Counted from the stretch's first letter, positions 1 to 12,152 are shown. The stretch is DNA of 64,000 bases from Choristoneura fumiferana (GCF_025370935.1 NC_133472.1:33394463-33458462); one strand, 5' to 3'. Notes: a model not told the origin generated them from the letters alone. Translations and numbers: made by a program.

Positions 1-314
1 CGCTAAGGAAATGCTTGTGTTTTGTTTAATTCATATCCAAAAATGATATTAGTTATGAGACATACATTTGCAAAGGCAGGGTCAATTTATACAAAACCTA
101 AAATGGTCTGTAAGTGTGTAGAAACTTATATTTTTGTAACGAAATCGATCCAACGACATTCTGCATCAAACAGCTGTACAAGTCAAATATTAAACATGTT
201 CACTGTTAGTAGTTATAAAAAACAAACGCAAATAAATGGTAAAAAGAAATAACAAAACATAATGACGGCATGATATAAAACGATCAATTCAAGGAAAAGT
301 GACAGATCACTTAC

Positions 315-559
315 TAGCTTGTGTTAAGAGTCTATAATGGTGTGAAGGCAGCATACAGTTAGAGTTGGTATATCGAGAAGATGATTGTTCATGCTTGAGA
401 GAGTTCTGGTTAGCCTGCTGCGGTATAAACTGCAGCGAAACATTATTCAACGGCAAATTGATTTGATTCGCATTGATGTGCTGCGCCACTGCCGACTGAG
501 GCATGTTCAACGATGTTTGTAAACTTTGTGCCACATCAATCGCGCTCTGCTGTGTCTGA
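315..559 (-). CDS. Putative internal exon of an unrecognised Q/N/S-rich protein (edge gene)
   Basis: On the minus strand the frame is open from beyond 714 to 307, but a perfect donor GTAAGT (314 downward) lies just inside the stop, so this reads as an internal exon ending at 315. A good acceptor (CATGGCAG) would begin it at 559; earlier acceptors up to about 745 are possible and would add FWEWFNIWLVQFLKDLYHE. The likely exon encodes polar low-complexity sequence, for example SLQTSLNMPQSAVAQHINAN and NNVSLQFIPQQANQNS, as is common in transcription regulators. No domain is recognised. Downstream exons would lie beyond the left edge. Confidence 0.42.
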
Positions 560-719
560 CTGCCATGATTGACACATGCATGTGACAAAGAATTTAGTGA
601 ACTATTGGTTCCTCTTAGTGCCACCATTTTAATTTCATGATATAAATCTTTAAGGAATTGAACGAGCCAAATGTTAAACCATTCCCAAAACAATGGCGAT
701 ACGATCATCGGCATAAGGC

Positions 720-3700
720 GATTTTTTTTAATTATTTCATTTCTATAAAATCCATAAAATATTGTTTTGCCTTAACTTAACGTTTCTCTAGGGGCGTCTC
801 ATATTTAAGAACTCTTATACAAAATACAAAATGCGATATAATAAGCACCGATAGAATATACACCATTTATTACTTCAGGAGGTTTGATCACAAAATATCT
901 TGAGGTTACGCATGTTGCTAAAATGTTAACACACCGCATTCGCGATTTAAATACTAGTTTATTGCAGCATACAGAAAATCGATAAGGAAACGCGCGCTAC
1001 ATGGCTCTATCCTAGCTCTTAATTTAACACTAAGGCGACACTTCTACGTTTACGCGATTGATTCACTACTATAATAACGTTAGTATTAAAAAGTATTTTT
1101 AAAACATTATCCTTTTTATGAACAACACAGATTATCAACGAGAGACACAACTATGAGGTAATACACCGTAGCATTTTATTTCATTATGCCGAGCTCAGAA
1201 GGGGATGTTAAGGCAGAAAGGGACAAAGGTATGTATTGGTTCACCTCCACAATTTTGGGGCGTCACCCAGCTCTTTACCCCTACACCCGTAGCCTGTTCG
1301 TAAACTAGATGTAGTAAGTCTCGCTCGCAGCGATACTAATACTAACTGCATAGCACACTGCTTGCTCTCTTCTAAGCAGCTGCTACTGAAGTCGATACTG
1401 GGGCGGCAGTGAATCGTGACCATTTCAAAAAGATCAACGATACCTCTGTAGTATAAGTCAATGAAAATGACAAGGGGAGACATACCGTGTTTTTTTCCGC
1501 GCTTTTGTCGGGGTTGCAAGCTGTGGTGTAGTGTTTACAGGAATAAAAAAATGTGACGAAAATCGATCCAAGTAATATAAATACATAGTAAAAATAACGA
1601 AATAGCCACCATCTTTTTCAGCAGAGTAATATAATGTCAATCATCATGAACACTGAATAAGAAAGCAGTAGGTGCTAACTTCTATCCACTTCATTTTAGG
1701 CTAGCGTGTTGATAATAATGGGCTTAGTTTGTTTATTACGGCAGTCACGACTCACGACCAGCGACGCGGCGAGCGCGTTCTCTCTAGTCATTGCGCGGGC
1801 GAGACGCTCGCCGCATGGTAGCAGTATACCTACGCAGTGAACAGAGAAAATGCTCGGAGTACCGTCAATCGCGTGTAGTCGTGGCCGAGCCGTTACCCAT
1901 CTTTAATTCGGTCATGCGTGTAAAAGTTCGTTCTATTGAAAGAGAACAGTCTTAGGAAAAGCAATTGGTCCGCTCCGGATCCACAACCGCGGGAAAACGT
2001 AAATTTTACTTTCACATTCACATTGTCAAACTAATCCTTACTGACGGGTAACAGTAATATCTGGTATGTAAATAAAATCAACTACGTTATGAATGATTGA
2101 TCATTAGTTCATTACCTGAGAATCGATTTGTCGATTCTTTTTAGGGTTCCTTCTGTACCTCAAAAGGAAAACGGAGCCTTTAATAGAATTACTTGTAATA
2201 CACCGATTAAGTTGAAAATAGGTATCACGCATTTTATAACCCAAACACCACAAAACACAGACAGTTCAGAAGTCAATCTCATGTATGTACTTCACTTTTC
2301 ATACCTACGCTCGGCGGTCGCTCTAAGATTGTCAACTATGGCTTATGCACCAAAAAACTATCGTGGTAGTGGCACTCGTATCTAGTTGTTTGATTTATTA
2401 TTGCGAATGAAGCGGGAAGAATGGAAATATAAATTAATAACTAAAATATTTGAATTTTAATGTCATTGTTATATTATAAATTTGTCACAGAAAATATCTT
2501 GCGACGATTTCGTTATTGGCGAAATTCAAGATTATTTAATTTAAGCAACTGTTCACTGAACAGTTATAACTTTTTTTTGTTGCTCCATTATTGCACAAAA
2601 AAGTTCACAGACGCGTGTCTCAAGCGGATGGCACTCGCGCTCGCACTGCTCCCAACCGGTCCGAGATATCGTGTCCGTGAGCATTGTCTATGTGTGCGTC
2701 GCTCGAGCGCATTTGTATGGATATTGACTTCTGAACTATCTGTGTTTTGTGCAAACACGGTCTGTAAAGGCTACAAATATTTTATGAACGTCAGGGTCAA
2801 TTAACGGGGCACATAAGAACTAAGTGTACATTTTCCGGGTGGAAATCTTATGCTTTTTGACGTGTGAGCGTAGCTAGGTGTAAAAATTCGAGGTTCCACT
2901 AAGATCACCCAGGATAGGTATCGTATTGGACGAAATATACGATTTCTTTTTATCCGGTCGGCTAACAATATGTCGGTACACACACATACACAAGATTCAA
3001 AGGAACCCCCATTATGAAAATTGTATCATGATAACGCAGAATAATAACTACTGCCAATATAAAACAAGTGGTTTAACTTTTTCACATAAAATCCATATTA
3101 TGCAAATCACAAGTGGCTAAAACTGAACTGTTCACCAGAAGATATAATATTTAACATCGACTGATAGGTGAAATAAGAAAGTGGACAGTCCTACCATTCG
3201 TAAAACTCTGCGAAGCGCGAAAGAGCTTAAATTTAATAGATAACTTTTTAACATACTAATAACATGATATTAACAATTTAACCTAATATTAGTAATAAAT
3301 AATTAACATAAATCTTAAATACATACTAATTCCTTTCTCACAGCCGGGCCGTGCCTGGAAGATAGACGAAAGGACTCGTCAGTAGTCAAAATATAAAAAT
3401 TAAGAGTCGATTTTGGTGATGAGGTCAAGACGCATATATATATATCGACTATATTTCGAATATTTCTGGGTAGGATAGTTAATGATTAATTGTCAGAATA
3501 CTTCGTTTCCGAGGACGCGCGATAAACAAAGTAGAGTGCAAGTAGTTTTAACCGCGGTAAAAAGTTAATATCATCATTGTCTATCATAAAAGTACTTGAC
3601 GTAAAATATGAATTCAATGAAACTCCCATTGGGTTTGATAAAAAAACAAAAATCTATATTTATTGTTCGTAGTTGATTTTCATCAGTATTTATTTTTTTA

Positions 3701-3790
3701 TTACTCATTTGATACTCATAAAAAATTTAAAACTAAAAGAAACCAAATTGACAACTTAAATTACTCCAATCCTGTCTTTGTTCTATTTAT
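720..3790. other. No supported gene; AT-rich with two GC-richer patches
   Basis: Short open frames here do not look coding. A CpG-rich patch at about 1740-1880 ends in ACAGAGAAAATGCTCG, a motif shared with the repeats at 59.75 and 63.75 kb, which suggests a repeat remnant. Another patch at 2620-2710 could encode a hydrophobic start (MALALALLP) followed by GTGAGC, but nothing supports an exon. Confidence 0.5.
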
Positions 3791-3794
3791 TTAG

Positions 3795-4030
3795 TGCTAG
3801 CCGTTAACCGCAACTCCGTCCGCGCAAACGCCGCAAACGCAAGTTCGCGTTTATCGATATCCCTCGGCAACTATGCAATTTTCCGGGATAAAAACTACCC
3901 TATGTCCTTCTCCAGGATTAGAACTATCTGTATACCGAATTTAATCAAAATCAGTGCAGTGGTTTAGACGTGATGAAGTAACAAACAAACAAACAGACTT
4001 ACAAACTTTCGCATTTATAATATTAGTGTT
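3795..4030 (+). repeat. Interspersed repeat with TTATAATATTAG end (copy 1)
   Basis: Begins with a degenerate form of the CCCGCGGCTTCGCCCG head and ends CGCATTTATAATATTAGT. It contains AATCAAAATCAGTGCAGTGG, AACAAACAAACAAACAGAC and the GGGATAAAA block. The same arrangement recurs at 21772-21966 and 29635-29838. It is a common lepidopteran interspersed repeat; its class is not certain. Confidence 0.7.
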
Positions 4031-4363
4031 ATATTAGCCTATATAGCTTAGATTGAGACATTTCTATTTCTACACATTGATGCTTATCGCTGCGCAATAT
4101 TAGCAGATCAAGGTGAAAGCGAAAATGTATAGAAATGTGTCACTGGACTGAAAGTGTCAGTAGGCGCATGATAGGGTGAAATTACTTAGATACCTATGCA
4201 CTTAGGCCCTGTCGGCACTGCGAATTTTCACCATGCGATATTTACTCTAGGGAATTATCATGATACTTTAATTTGTAAGTTAAATTTTTATGGCATTCGT
4301 GGCCTCGCTTTAGAACTTTTTTCATTGAAAAGGTAGCGATTAACTGAACGGTATCGGAGGGAT

Positions 4364-5265
4364 CTGTGGTCGAAATGGGAGTGCCTCAAGGATCCATTCT
4401 TGCCCCATTCCTGTATCTTATTTATATAAATGATCTAACTTATATGGTAAGCCAAAAGTCGGGTATAGTTATGTTAGCTGACGACACGTCTTTACTGTTC
4501 AAGGTTAGTAGAATTCTGTTTCTAATATAAAGTTAAATGGTCAAACTATTGAATTTGTAAAATCAACATTATTTTTAGGAATAACGCTCGATTCTAAACT
4601 ACAGTGGAGACCTCACGTCACGGCAATCGCGGGTAGATTGAGCTCTGCTGCTTTTGTAGTTTGGAAAATACGGCAGCTAACCGATGTGGCGACGGCACGG
4701 TTGGTGTATTTTGCTTACTTTAATAGCATTATTTCGTAAGACCTTATTTTATGGGAATCTGCTGCAGACATTGAGTCAATTTTTATCTTACAAAAGAGAG
4801 CAATTAGAGCAATTTATAATTTGAAGACGCGTGAATCTTTAAGATCTTTTTTTAAGGAAACAGGTATCCTAACCCTGCTGTCGCTTTATGTTTTTGAAAT
4901 AATCATGTATGTAAGGAAGAACACATGTGATTTTCCCACTAACTTCGATAAGCCAAAGGCTACTTAGAAACATAGGGAAGCTTAAAGTTTCATCTTACAA
5001 AACAAAAACCTTGGTTTTGGCTAAAATCAAAAAGTCGTTTCTGGGAAATTGCATACGTTTTTATAATAAAATTCCAAAAAATATTATAAATGACACAAAT
5101 ACAAAATTCAGATCTATTGTTAAGAAGACATTAATATCTAAGGCGTATTATAAAGTTAATGATTATATCATGGAAAGGGATATTTGGAAATAATTCCGAT
5201 CCGCATTAGCGATCCCTTCAAATATCGAACCTACTGTGTTAAAAATAAAGTTGTGTTAAATACTT
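4364..5265 (+). mobile_element. 5'-truncated non-LTR retrotransposon, decayed reverse transcriptase
   Basis: Translating across frameshifts gives RT motifs MGVPQGSILAPFLYLIYIND and ADDTSLLF, then FLGITLDSKLQWRPHV, AIAGRLSSAAFVVWKIRQL and LQKRAIRAIYNLKTRESL. The last frame (4927-5193) is intact to a stop. The order fits the thumb and 3' end of a CR1/Jockey-group LINE ORF2. Several frameshifts, stops and an internal deletion after the ADD motif make it a dead copy. Confidence 0.85.
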
Positions 5266-5266
5266 A

Positions 5267-5525
5267 TAAATAAATATCACGTGACAATTCACACCAATTG
5301 ACCTAGTCCCAAAGTAAGCTTAGCAAAGCTTGTGTTATGGGTACTAAGCAAAGGATAAATATAATTATATAGATATAGATACATACTTAAATACATATTA
5401 AACACCCAAGACCCGAGAACAAACATTCGTATTTTTCATACAAATATCTGCCCCGACACGGGAATCGAACCCGGGACCTCAAGCTTCGTAGTCAGGTTCT
5501 CTAACCACTAGGCCATCTGGTCGTC
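5267..5525 (-). mobile_element. tRNA-derived SINE, copy 1
   Basis: The minus strand starts with a tRNA-like head containing box A (TGGCCTAGTGGTT) and box B (GGTTCGATTCC), then a body with AAACATTCGT and AGCAAAGCTTG blocks and a TATTTATTTA tail. It abuts the 3' end of the LINE at 5265. A near-identical copy in the same orientation lies at 18450-18714, and a plus-strand copy at 52480-52743. Confidence 0.9.
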
Positions 5526-5894
5526 TGAAACTTATGATGTATAGATATCTATAATATAAAAGTGAACCGCCAGAATGGGACAACAAAAACGAGACAGAGC
5601 AGGATGGCGCTCTACAACACCATTTTGACACGTTTCTCCCAAACAACGCATTATTTATCTGGAATTTTAAAGCAATTCGATTCTTTGACCTTGGGAATCG
5701 CGAAAAACTTAAGAAAATATGATATTTGATGTGTACATTTTGTATATGAAGCAAAATAAAATCACAAGTTCGAATTTCGAGCCAAAAACGAGCGATCTAT
5801 TATCTATGTCAGTGTTGCCATTCAGGGAAAAAGAAATCTATTCATTATCCTGCATTGCAGTCTGTAAAGCTCTTTACCCATTCATTGCCGCGCG

Positions 5895-6135
5895 CCAGAT
5901 TTCGCTGGGCTTAAGTCATGAAATTTGGTATGTAGATAGCTGGATGTCTGAAATAATACATAGGCTACTTTTATTCCAATATTCCCACGGGATAGTTGCT
6001 CTTAACACAAAACCTTAATGAAGATTACGATATAAATTTTGGGATTTCCCACAGGAATTTTGTAAAATCCCGGAATTTCAATTGTACCAGAACGAATAGA
6101 TTACGCGTGCGAAGCCGCGGGTAAACTCTAGTCAT
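5895..6135 (-). repeat. Interspersed repeat with CCCGCGGCTTCGC head (diverged copy)
   Basis: The minus strand begins GAGTTTACCCGCGGCTTCGC at about 6125 and contains a CCGGGATTTT block and an AGTAGCCTATG-type block near 5960. It is a diverged relative of the repeat at 21772-21966. Confidence 0.6.
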
Positions 6136-6459
6136 TTAATGATACTGTAAATCTGTTTAAAAAAATATACCTCGTTGAGTTTCTTGCCGGATTCTTCCCA
6201 ACAGAGGTTTTTCGGTGGTTGATTGTTTTTTTTGACATTCATAAGTGCTTGTTTTAGCCTAAATTGAATAAAGATATTTTGACTGACTATCTGTATTATT
6301 TCCGTTCTCGAAATACAATTTCTTTACGATTTTTTTACCGCCAGTGCGGATACTCGAATAAAGGGCTTATCACACATGGCTAAATTCATCCTAACTAAAC
6401 TGCAAGAGGGGGGATAGCAAGGACGCTCCTGATTACACTTTTCTAAATTAGTCACTGAA

Positions 6460-7895
6460 TCAGTAGCATTTTGATGAAAATTGGCACTTTAAAGTTGAAT
6501 ATTTCGTAAACAGGTTTCGAGAAATCTCGTCTTCTCAACCCCGCAATGATTAAAAGACCTAACCAACGATCCCCCACACAGATGAGAAAAAAAAAACACC
6601 CTACTTTACGTCTATGGGAGGTACTATAAAATAGTAGATTGTACAAAAAGAGCATAAAACGAGCCTTTTACGGTACGGCGAGGGTGGATAGACACGTCGA
6701 GGGGAAAATGGGTTTAACGCTCGAGTTATTGTACACTCTGCTTTTCACTTAGATTGCGAGGAAATGAAATAGCCCCAGTGGAAACATTTGTTCACTTTCC
6801 ATGTACCTTTTATTTTTTCATCTCTCCTGTTCGGAAAGTTTAATTTTCATGGATATATAGCCGTATGGAAAATTGCGTTTTCATCTCTAGGGTGCAAAGT
6901 ATTTTTTTTATTAATTTTTACGATTAGCCACGGAGTCGAGTTACGTCAATGACACTTTTTCTTGCACGTTTCGGCCTGGCCATCTAGATACACGTCGTGA
7001 CCAAGGAGCTAGACCTACAACACTGGAGGTTGAACGCCGAACATCCGTTAGAAACAAGACATTTGACTTTTATTATGTCACGAATATATTCCATCTCTTT
7101 CTTTAGTTAGGTTAAGAAAGAGATGGAAGTCATTCTTGAAATGTAAAAGAAAGAGATGGAATATATATAAATAAGTAACAAACTTCAAACTTCTTCGTTC
7201 GGTGTTCAACCTCCAGTTTTGTATATATAAGCTTTTTGGTCGTGTCGTGACAAACTCGATTTTATTTTTATAGTCGGACGTGGCAAGTGGCCAGTGCGAA
7301 AAGGTTGGAGGTTGGATATCAGTTAATTTAATTTATTATTATTCTCTTCTTTTTTGTAGTATTTTACTTTCCTCACAGTCGAAATGAAAAGTAGTCTAAC
7401 TCGGGTGAAATTACCCATTTTCCCTCGAACTATTGGCGCTCGAACGAAATCTCGGGTGAAATGGGTCACTTTCCACCCTTGGTTATCATTCTACTATTCA
7501 TGTATTATTATATAATTATTATTTTTTAATTTTATTCATTTATTTTAATTGATTTAATTGATATTAAATCATTATATTTAAATGAATTAAAAATTATTAA
7601 AAAATATATGTAGAAACTTTTTTGTTTGTGCCTGTTGGCACCTGATTACCTTGGTCTTAGACGAAGATTTTATTTTATGCACTAGAGTAAACACGAACTT
7701 TACGAGCATGAGAAGTGTTTTTTTTTTCAATTTTATTGTACCTTTTTGTCGGCACGATTGCTACATAGGTATATCCATGCAAAATTACAGCTTTCTAACA
7801 CTGATAGTCTGTGAGCAAAGCCGCGGACGGACATACAGACAGACATGGCGAAACTACAAGGGTTCCGTTTTTGCCACTGGCTACGGAACCCTAAA
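6460..7895 (+). mobile_element. GGTTCCGTAG-family element split by a 1.07-kb insertion
   Basis: 6460-6650 holds the block GATGAAAATTGGCACTTTAA through TACTTTACGTCTATGGGAGG. 7720-7895 holds the matching 3' part (TTTTGTCGGCA, AAATTACAGCTTTCTA, GCCGCGGACGGACA, CATGGCGAAACTA) and ends GGCTACGGAACCCTAAAAA. In the copy at 51.6-53.2 kb these blocks belong to one element, so 6650-7720 is inserted DNA. Confidence 0.6.
6991..7250. mobile_element. MITE with CACGACxxGACCAA ends
   Basis: The left arm (CACGTCGTGACCAAGGAGCT, then TGGAGGTTGAACGCCGAA) and right arm (TTCGGTGTTCAACCTCCAGT, then GGTCGTGTCGTG) are imperfect inverted repeats of about 50 bp. Between them GAAAGAGATGGA occurs twice on the plus strand and once inverted. 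Confidence 0.6.
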
Positions 7896-8813
7896 AAGAA
7901 GGACTTGGGTCAGAACATATTGTCCACAATAAATATACCTAACGAATATTATAGAATTAGTACACAAGACACAAAACACGTCCGCCCGCCGTCAGGTGTG
8001 CGCTGCGACTGACTGCCTGCACAAACAAAATATTAATTCACCTTTCCTGACTAGGATGCTAAATTATTCAGTTCATCAGAAATCATACTCGCTTCAAATT
8101 AGGATACTTTTTAGGATCCTTACTAGCTAAACGCAATTACACTTTCCTAAATTAGGCCTCTAAATCATTTAGGATCCTAAATTTAGTCAAGTCTAATAAG
8201 CCCTTAAGATTCAATGTGTTACAGAATAGTGAGAAAAAAAAAACGCCGGTGAAAATTCGCAGTGCACAGGGCCTTAATGGTGTAATGTCCTACACCATAT
8301 CCAATAAGTTTGAATACACATCTTTTTGCACTGACCCTAAAAACATGTAGTATATATAGTAAACAGTAAAGATTGATCTATCTAGCTCATGACTAGACAA
8401 TTTACTTCAGCCTGAATTGAATGGTCTGCTCAGTATACCTTCCATAGATCATAATCAAAATGTAAATTTTTAATAAAAAAAAAATTAAATTATTAAACAA
8501 ACCAGGGTTTTTAAAATCTTTTTAAAGGATGGTGCATTGTTTCATTAAAATATTGTTGCCAAGAATAAATAGCTCTTTGTAAATAATTTAGGTCAATTAG
8601 AAAGAAACATACAATACTATAAATAACATAACAGACAAACTGGTAACTTTTATGATGTCTCTATAGCCCACTGTGTAAGATCCACTGAGCCTCCTATATT
8701 TTTGCAAGAAAAAGATTTGTACCAATTCCTCAAATGCTGTTTACTCAATTTGGTACTATGTGAGTACTTTTAATCAAGTTTCATGTATAAATTCTGTAAT
8801 AAAATCATCTGCA

Positions 8814-8940
8814 TCACTTTTTTAAGGTTCCATACCCGAAGAGTGCAATGTCAAATATGATACATTCGCCTTGTTGTCTGTCTGTCAGTCTTTCAGTGCT
8901 GTATCTCGAGAACCAAAATAGATAGACAGGACAAATGTAC
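8814..8940 (-). repeat. Fragment of the GGTTCCGTAG/GTCGGACTCG repeat group
   Basis: TAAGGTTCCATACCCGAAGA followed by TTGTCTGTCTGTCAGTC and a CTCGAGAACC block, a diverged end of the same group seen at 17.2 kb and 40.8 kb. Confidence 0.5.
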
Positions 8941-8974
8941 ATAATAATGTGAATTTCTATTGGCACTAAGACCA

Positions 8975-9012
8975 CAAATGCAGGTGCAGGTGCAGGTGCA
9001 GGTGCAGGTGCT
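8975..9012 (+). repeat. (GGTGCA)n hexanucleotide microsatellite
   Basis: About five perfect GGTGCA units followed by a GGTGCT, directly abutting the 5' end of the repeat at 9013. It probably grew from that element's GGTGGT start. Confidence 0.85.
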
Positions 9013-9276
9013 GGTGGTATGACCTTGTGCAAGGTCCGCCCTGATTGCTACCACCATCTTGCTCGCTAATCCTGCCGTGAAGCAGCAGTGCTTGCACTGT
9101 TGTATTTCGGCATGGAGAGTAAGACAGCCGGTGAAATTACTGGCACTTGAGGTATCCCATCTTAGGCCTGGTACCCCTGGTGTTGCAGATGTTTATGGGC
9201 GGTGGTGATCTCTTACCGTCAGGAGACCCACTTGCTCGTTAGCCATCCAGTCGAATAAAAAATAATAATAATAAAA
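9013..9276 (+). mobile_element. Short interspersed retroelement, ACCTTGTGCAAGG family, copy 1
   Basis: It contains GACCTTGTGCAAGGTCCGCC, ATTGCTACCACCATCTTGCT, CCGTGAAGCAGCAGTGC and CCATCCAGTCGAATAAAAA with an A-rich tail, as in the copies at 51067 and 55895. This copy lacks about 24 bp (the GTTGGCAACGCATCTGC segment) present in both others. Confidence 0.85.
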
Positions 9277-9359
9277 TTAAAAGATTAAAAAATTAAGGGG
9301 ATTCCCAGACAGGAAACCATATTTTTTAAATTTATTTACAAAGTTTAAATCTTTCCTAT

Positions 9360-10100
9360 TGTAGTATTATCTATCTGACTCAAAAAGTGCACTACAGCAT
9401 CTTAGTTGATGCATGTCCGGACAGAGAGGAATGCCTATTGCCTATGAAGTGCTATTATAGGTGTTTCATGAGATGATCTCTAAGAGGCAAGTCTGTTAAA
9501 ATACAGTGGATTCCTTCTCATGTAGGGTTGGCAGAATGAAGCTAAGGATAAGTTTGTCAATGCTGCTGTAATGGATGGCTCTGTAATGGAAACTGTTTCT
9601 TTTTCCAGTGAACTTATTCCCAAAATCAAAAGAAGAAGTTTACAGATGTGGGAATACCATTTCGGTAAGCAGTGCGCCTCCTCCTCGGATCTGGTCCAGA
9701 ACCATCCAAGCTAGTCCCTTGTGGACATCTTGGTTTGACTCTGCCAACCTTACAAGAAAGTGTTAGTACCTGCTTTTAGAGTTCATTCCGGACATATCCC
9801 AATAAACAAGTTCTTGCACCATGATGAGAGTTAACCTTCACCTCTGTGTGAGATTTGCCAAAAGGTAGAAGACTTGTCCCATTTGTTGTTGGGATGTGCT
9901 CGGAACTCAGACGTGAGAAGAAGAGTTCTTAGAGGTTTGGGTCCCAAGCACAATGGCCAGGTTAATTGTTGGCTCTCAGAGCCAACATCTGACAAAGCCA
10001 TTTGCATATACCACTTCTTTGCCATGTCCCCTGTGTAAGGAAATGAGCGAGCACCCATGAGGCTGACATGATCACCTGGAGTGTTCAAAGCCTCAACAAA
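9360..10100 (+). mobile_element. Decayed LINE ORF2, RNase H and C-terminal zinc-knuckle region
   Basis: Across frameshifts it reads SKSALQHL, then GKSVKIQWIPSHVGLA and NEAKDKFVNAAVMDGS, the RNase H signature of non-LTR retrotransposons. Further on, FSSELIPKIKRRSLQMWEYH and CEICQKVEDLSHLLLGC give the usual C-terminal Cys-His knuckle. It is broken by several frameshifts and stops. Confidence 0.75.
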
Positions 10101-10736
10101 AACAAAATAAAAAAAAGTTTAAACGTTTTCACTAAGACCAATTCATGCTTGACTAGGGTTACCAGATGAAAAATTCGAAAGACCGGAGAAAATACCCGAT
10201 TTCCGACAAAAAATCCTGAGAATTTGTCACAGTACCAGATTATTTTCTCAAATATAATTTAAAATTAAAAAGGGGCTCCATGGAGGGAGCCGGCTCAAGG
10301 CAAGTGCATGGGGCATGATTTTATTTGACACTGCTCAAAATCTGACCAAAAATGTGTCTTCCTCAGTGGAAACCTAACTTTAAACATACAAATCTCAAAG
10401 CCGGAATGGACGGAATAAATATTCTGCAAATCAACAAAGAACAAAAACCAGTCAAATCGTGACTTGGGGCTTAGGGAAAAAATCTATTTATTGGGGTGTA
10501 AAGGTACCAATATTTATAGTATTTTTTGCCTTGACTGAATGGAGCCTTTGATGCGAAAGCTCGACTCACACTTGGCCAGTTTTTTTTTATTTAACCTATA
10601 ATAAAGTGCATATAACAACTTATACTAAGAGTAGACAGTACATGTAAGTCCTTACTAATTGTATAAAGGCAAATGCCAGTTAGTTTTTTATTAGTTCTAC
10701 ATTCACGCAACTACTCAACCAATTGTCATTAAATTG

Positions 10737-10774
<38 letters not shown>

Positions 10775-12130
10775 AACATCATGTCTGTATTCCCAAATGG
10801 AGTAGGCAGAGCAGACAAAATGTTACCACTTCGGAGCCAATTTTAGCAATTTTAGGTTTTAAACACACATATTATAACACCAAAATAAAAAAATAGGATA
10901 CTTTTCATTCTATGAAAGTTTGTTGTTCCTGAGGGTGCATGATAAATGAATTCTTTGCAGATAAATTCATGGGCAGCAGCTTGTGCTTAATAAATTAAAG
11001 TTAGGTCCAAACAAGTAATCATTTATGACACTACTTGCTCAATTTAGTAACTTAATTTTAAACATCACTAACCATTTGCTAGACCATAATTGCAAGACCT
11101 AACCTTGCATCCCCCAAAACATCTTACAGTTCTTTAGCATGAATATTGTTATTATATACAACAGGCCAGAACTGTACATCTACAATGGGTTCCAATAGGC
11201 AGGACCTTGAAGACACTGCACAGGACCAAACACATGAGCCCCTATTGAGTGACTATCAGTCGTCATTATGGCAACAGGCAATGTAACATGCTCACAAACT
11301 TTAATAAGCACATGTAAACTGATTGACTCCAAGCATGTTAAACAACAAGGTCTCAGGATGTAAGAAGCATCCTAACTGTTATAGAACCATTCACTATATA
11401 GGCACTCCTATTTTAATTTTTAAACAACAACCCTCAATCTATTAAAAAAAAAACATTTACATGTGATTCATTACAATTAGTAGTACCTTTCAATTCTCTT
11501 GTCAGGAAATTTTAGTTCCCAGGATAATGAGAAGAGGAAGAAAATTTACAAAGTATTTTTGATTACCCTATTAAGAAAATGTTTACATACCTACAGATTA
11601 TGTTGACCCAACTTCTTGCCCACAATAACAGCTTGATAATGTAGATCACTGTGATTGTTTACATATAACTGACAATTGTTTTTAATTCAACAGAATGAAC
11701 ATTTAACCACACTCATATAATAATACAATGATGTATCATCAATCTTTTCAGGATTCTTATACCTAAATATTGTCAAAATTGTTGAACACATTTAATGATA
11801 TGAGATGAAGGTATACACTGTTGCTAGCTGATGTTTTTAAAGTTTAAAGCAACTAATACACAATCTCTTTGTAAGAAAATATTTGATGTATATTGTCAGT
11901 AAAATTTCAAGAATGATGAAATCACATTATTTCATTATCATCATATCATAACAGACATTTGGATACTATTACCAAATAAATTTGGTTTACAGTAAACAGA
12001 GATTCGCGAATGCGGCTCTGCCAGATGCTCAAGTGGCATATATTACGTAAATTTAATGAAAAAGCTACAATAACACATAGATTAAAAAAAGGATACGGTC
12101 CGGGGCCACGTTGACTCGGCGCCAACGGCA
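10100..12130. other. No supported gene; AT-rich unique DNA
   Basis: Mostly AT-rich with no open frame that looks coding. About 10500-10600 ends CTCACACTTGGCCAGTTTTT and resembles the GTCGGACTCG repeat group. 10740-10771 is a dinucleotide repeat. Confidence 0.5.
10740..10771 (+). repeat. (AC)n microsatellite
   Basis: Fifteen perfect CA units followed by AAACAAAC. Confidence 0.98.
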
Positions 12131-12131
12131 C

Positions 12132-12152
12132 CTGATTCCCGTTGCCACTCAT
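12132..12152 (-). CDS. Possible first coding exon, minus strand (MSGNGNQ)
   Basis: ATG at 12152 on the minus strand opens MSGNGNQVPLAPSQRGPGPY. A reasonable donor, CAG followed by GTGCCG, falls after the seventh codon. Upstream on the same strand lies moderately GC-rich DNA with promoter-like motifs. This could start the gene whose internal exon is at 315-559, but no linking exon is identified and repeat origin is not excluded. Confidence 0.22.

Larger units (their letters stand above)
6360..8213. mobile_element. Possible DNA element with AAGGGCTTAT inverted ends
   Basis: AAGGGCTTATC...TGGCTAAATTCATCCTA at 6360 is inverted and similar to TAGGATCCTAAATTTAGTC...AATAAGCCCTT ending near 8213. 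The interior holds a split GGTTCCGTAG-type repeat and a MITE. No coding capacity is seen. Two independent remnants are a possible alternative. Confidence 0.35.
4202..8276. mobile_element. Possible 4-kb DNA transposon with TTA target duplication (PIF/Harbinger-like ends)
   Basis: GGCCCTGTCGGCACTGCGAA... at 4205-4232 and its inverted partner at 8248-8273 match over about 26 bp with a small indel. Each is flanked outside by TTA (4202-4204 and 8274-8276). A TTA duplication and GGCCCTGT ends suit PIF/Harbinger. No transposase is visible. The interior is filled with other repeats, so the two ends could instead be separate remnants. Confidence 0.42.

Noticed and set aside
2628..2700. Signal-peptide-like exon MALALALLPTGPRYRV followed by GTGAGC
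   Set aside because: No partner exon or conserved motif; hydrophobic Ala-Leu runs arise easily from GCGCTCGC repeats.
5450..5525. tRNA gene on the minus strand
   Set aside because: Box A and box B are present, but the acceptor-stem ends do not pair and the same sequence with a long body recurs at 18650 and 52480. It is the head of a SINE.
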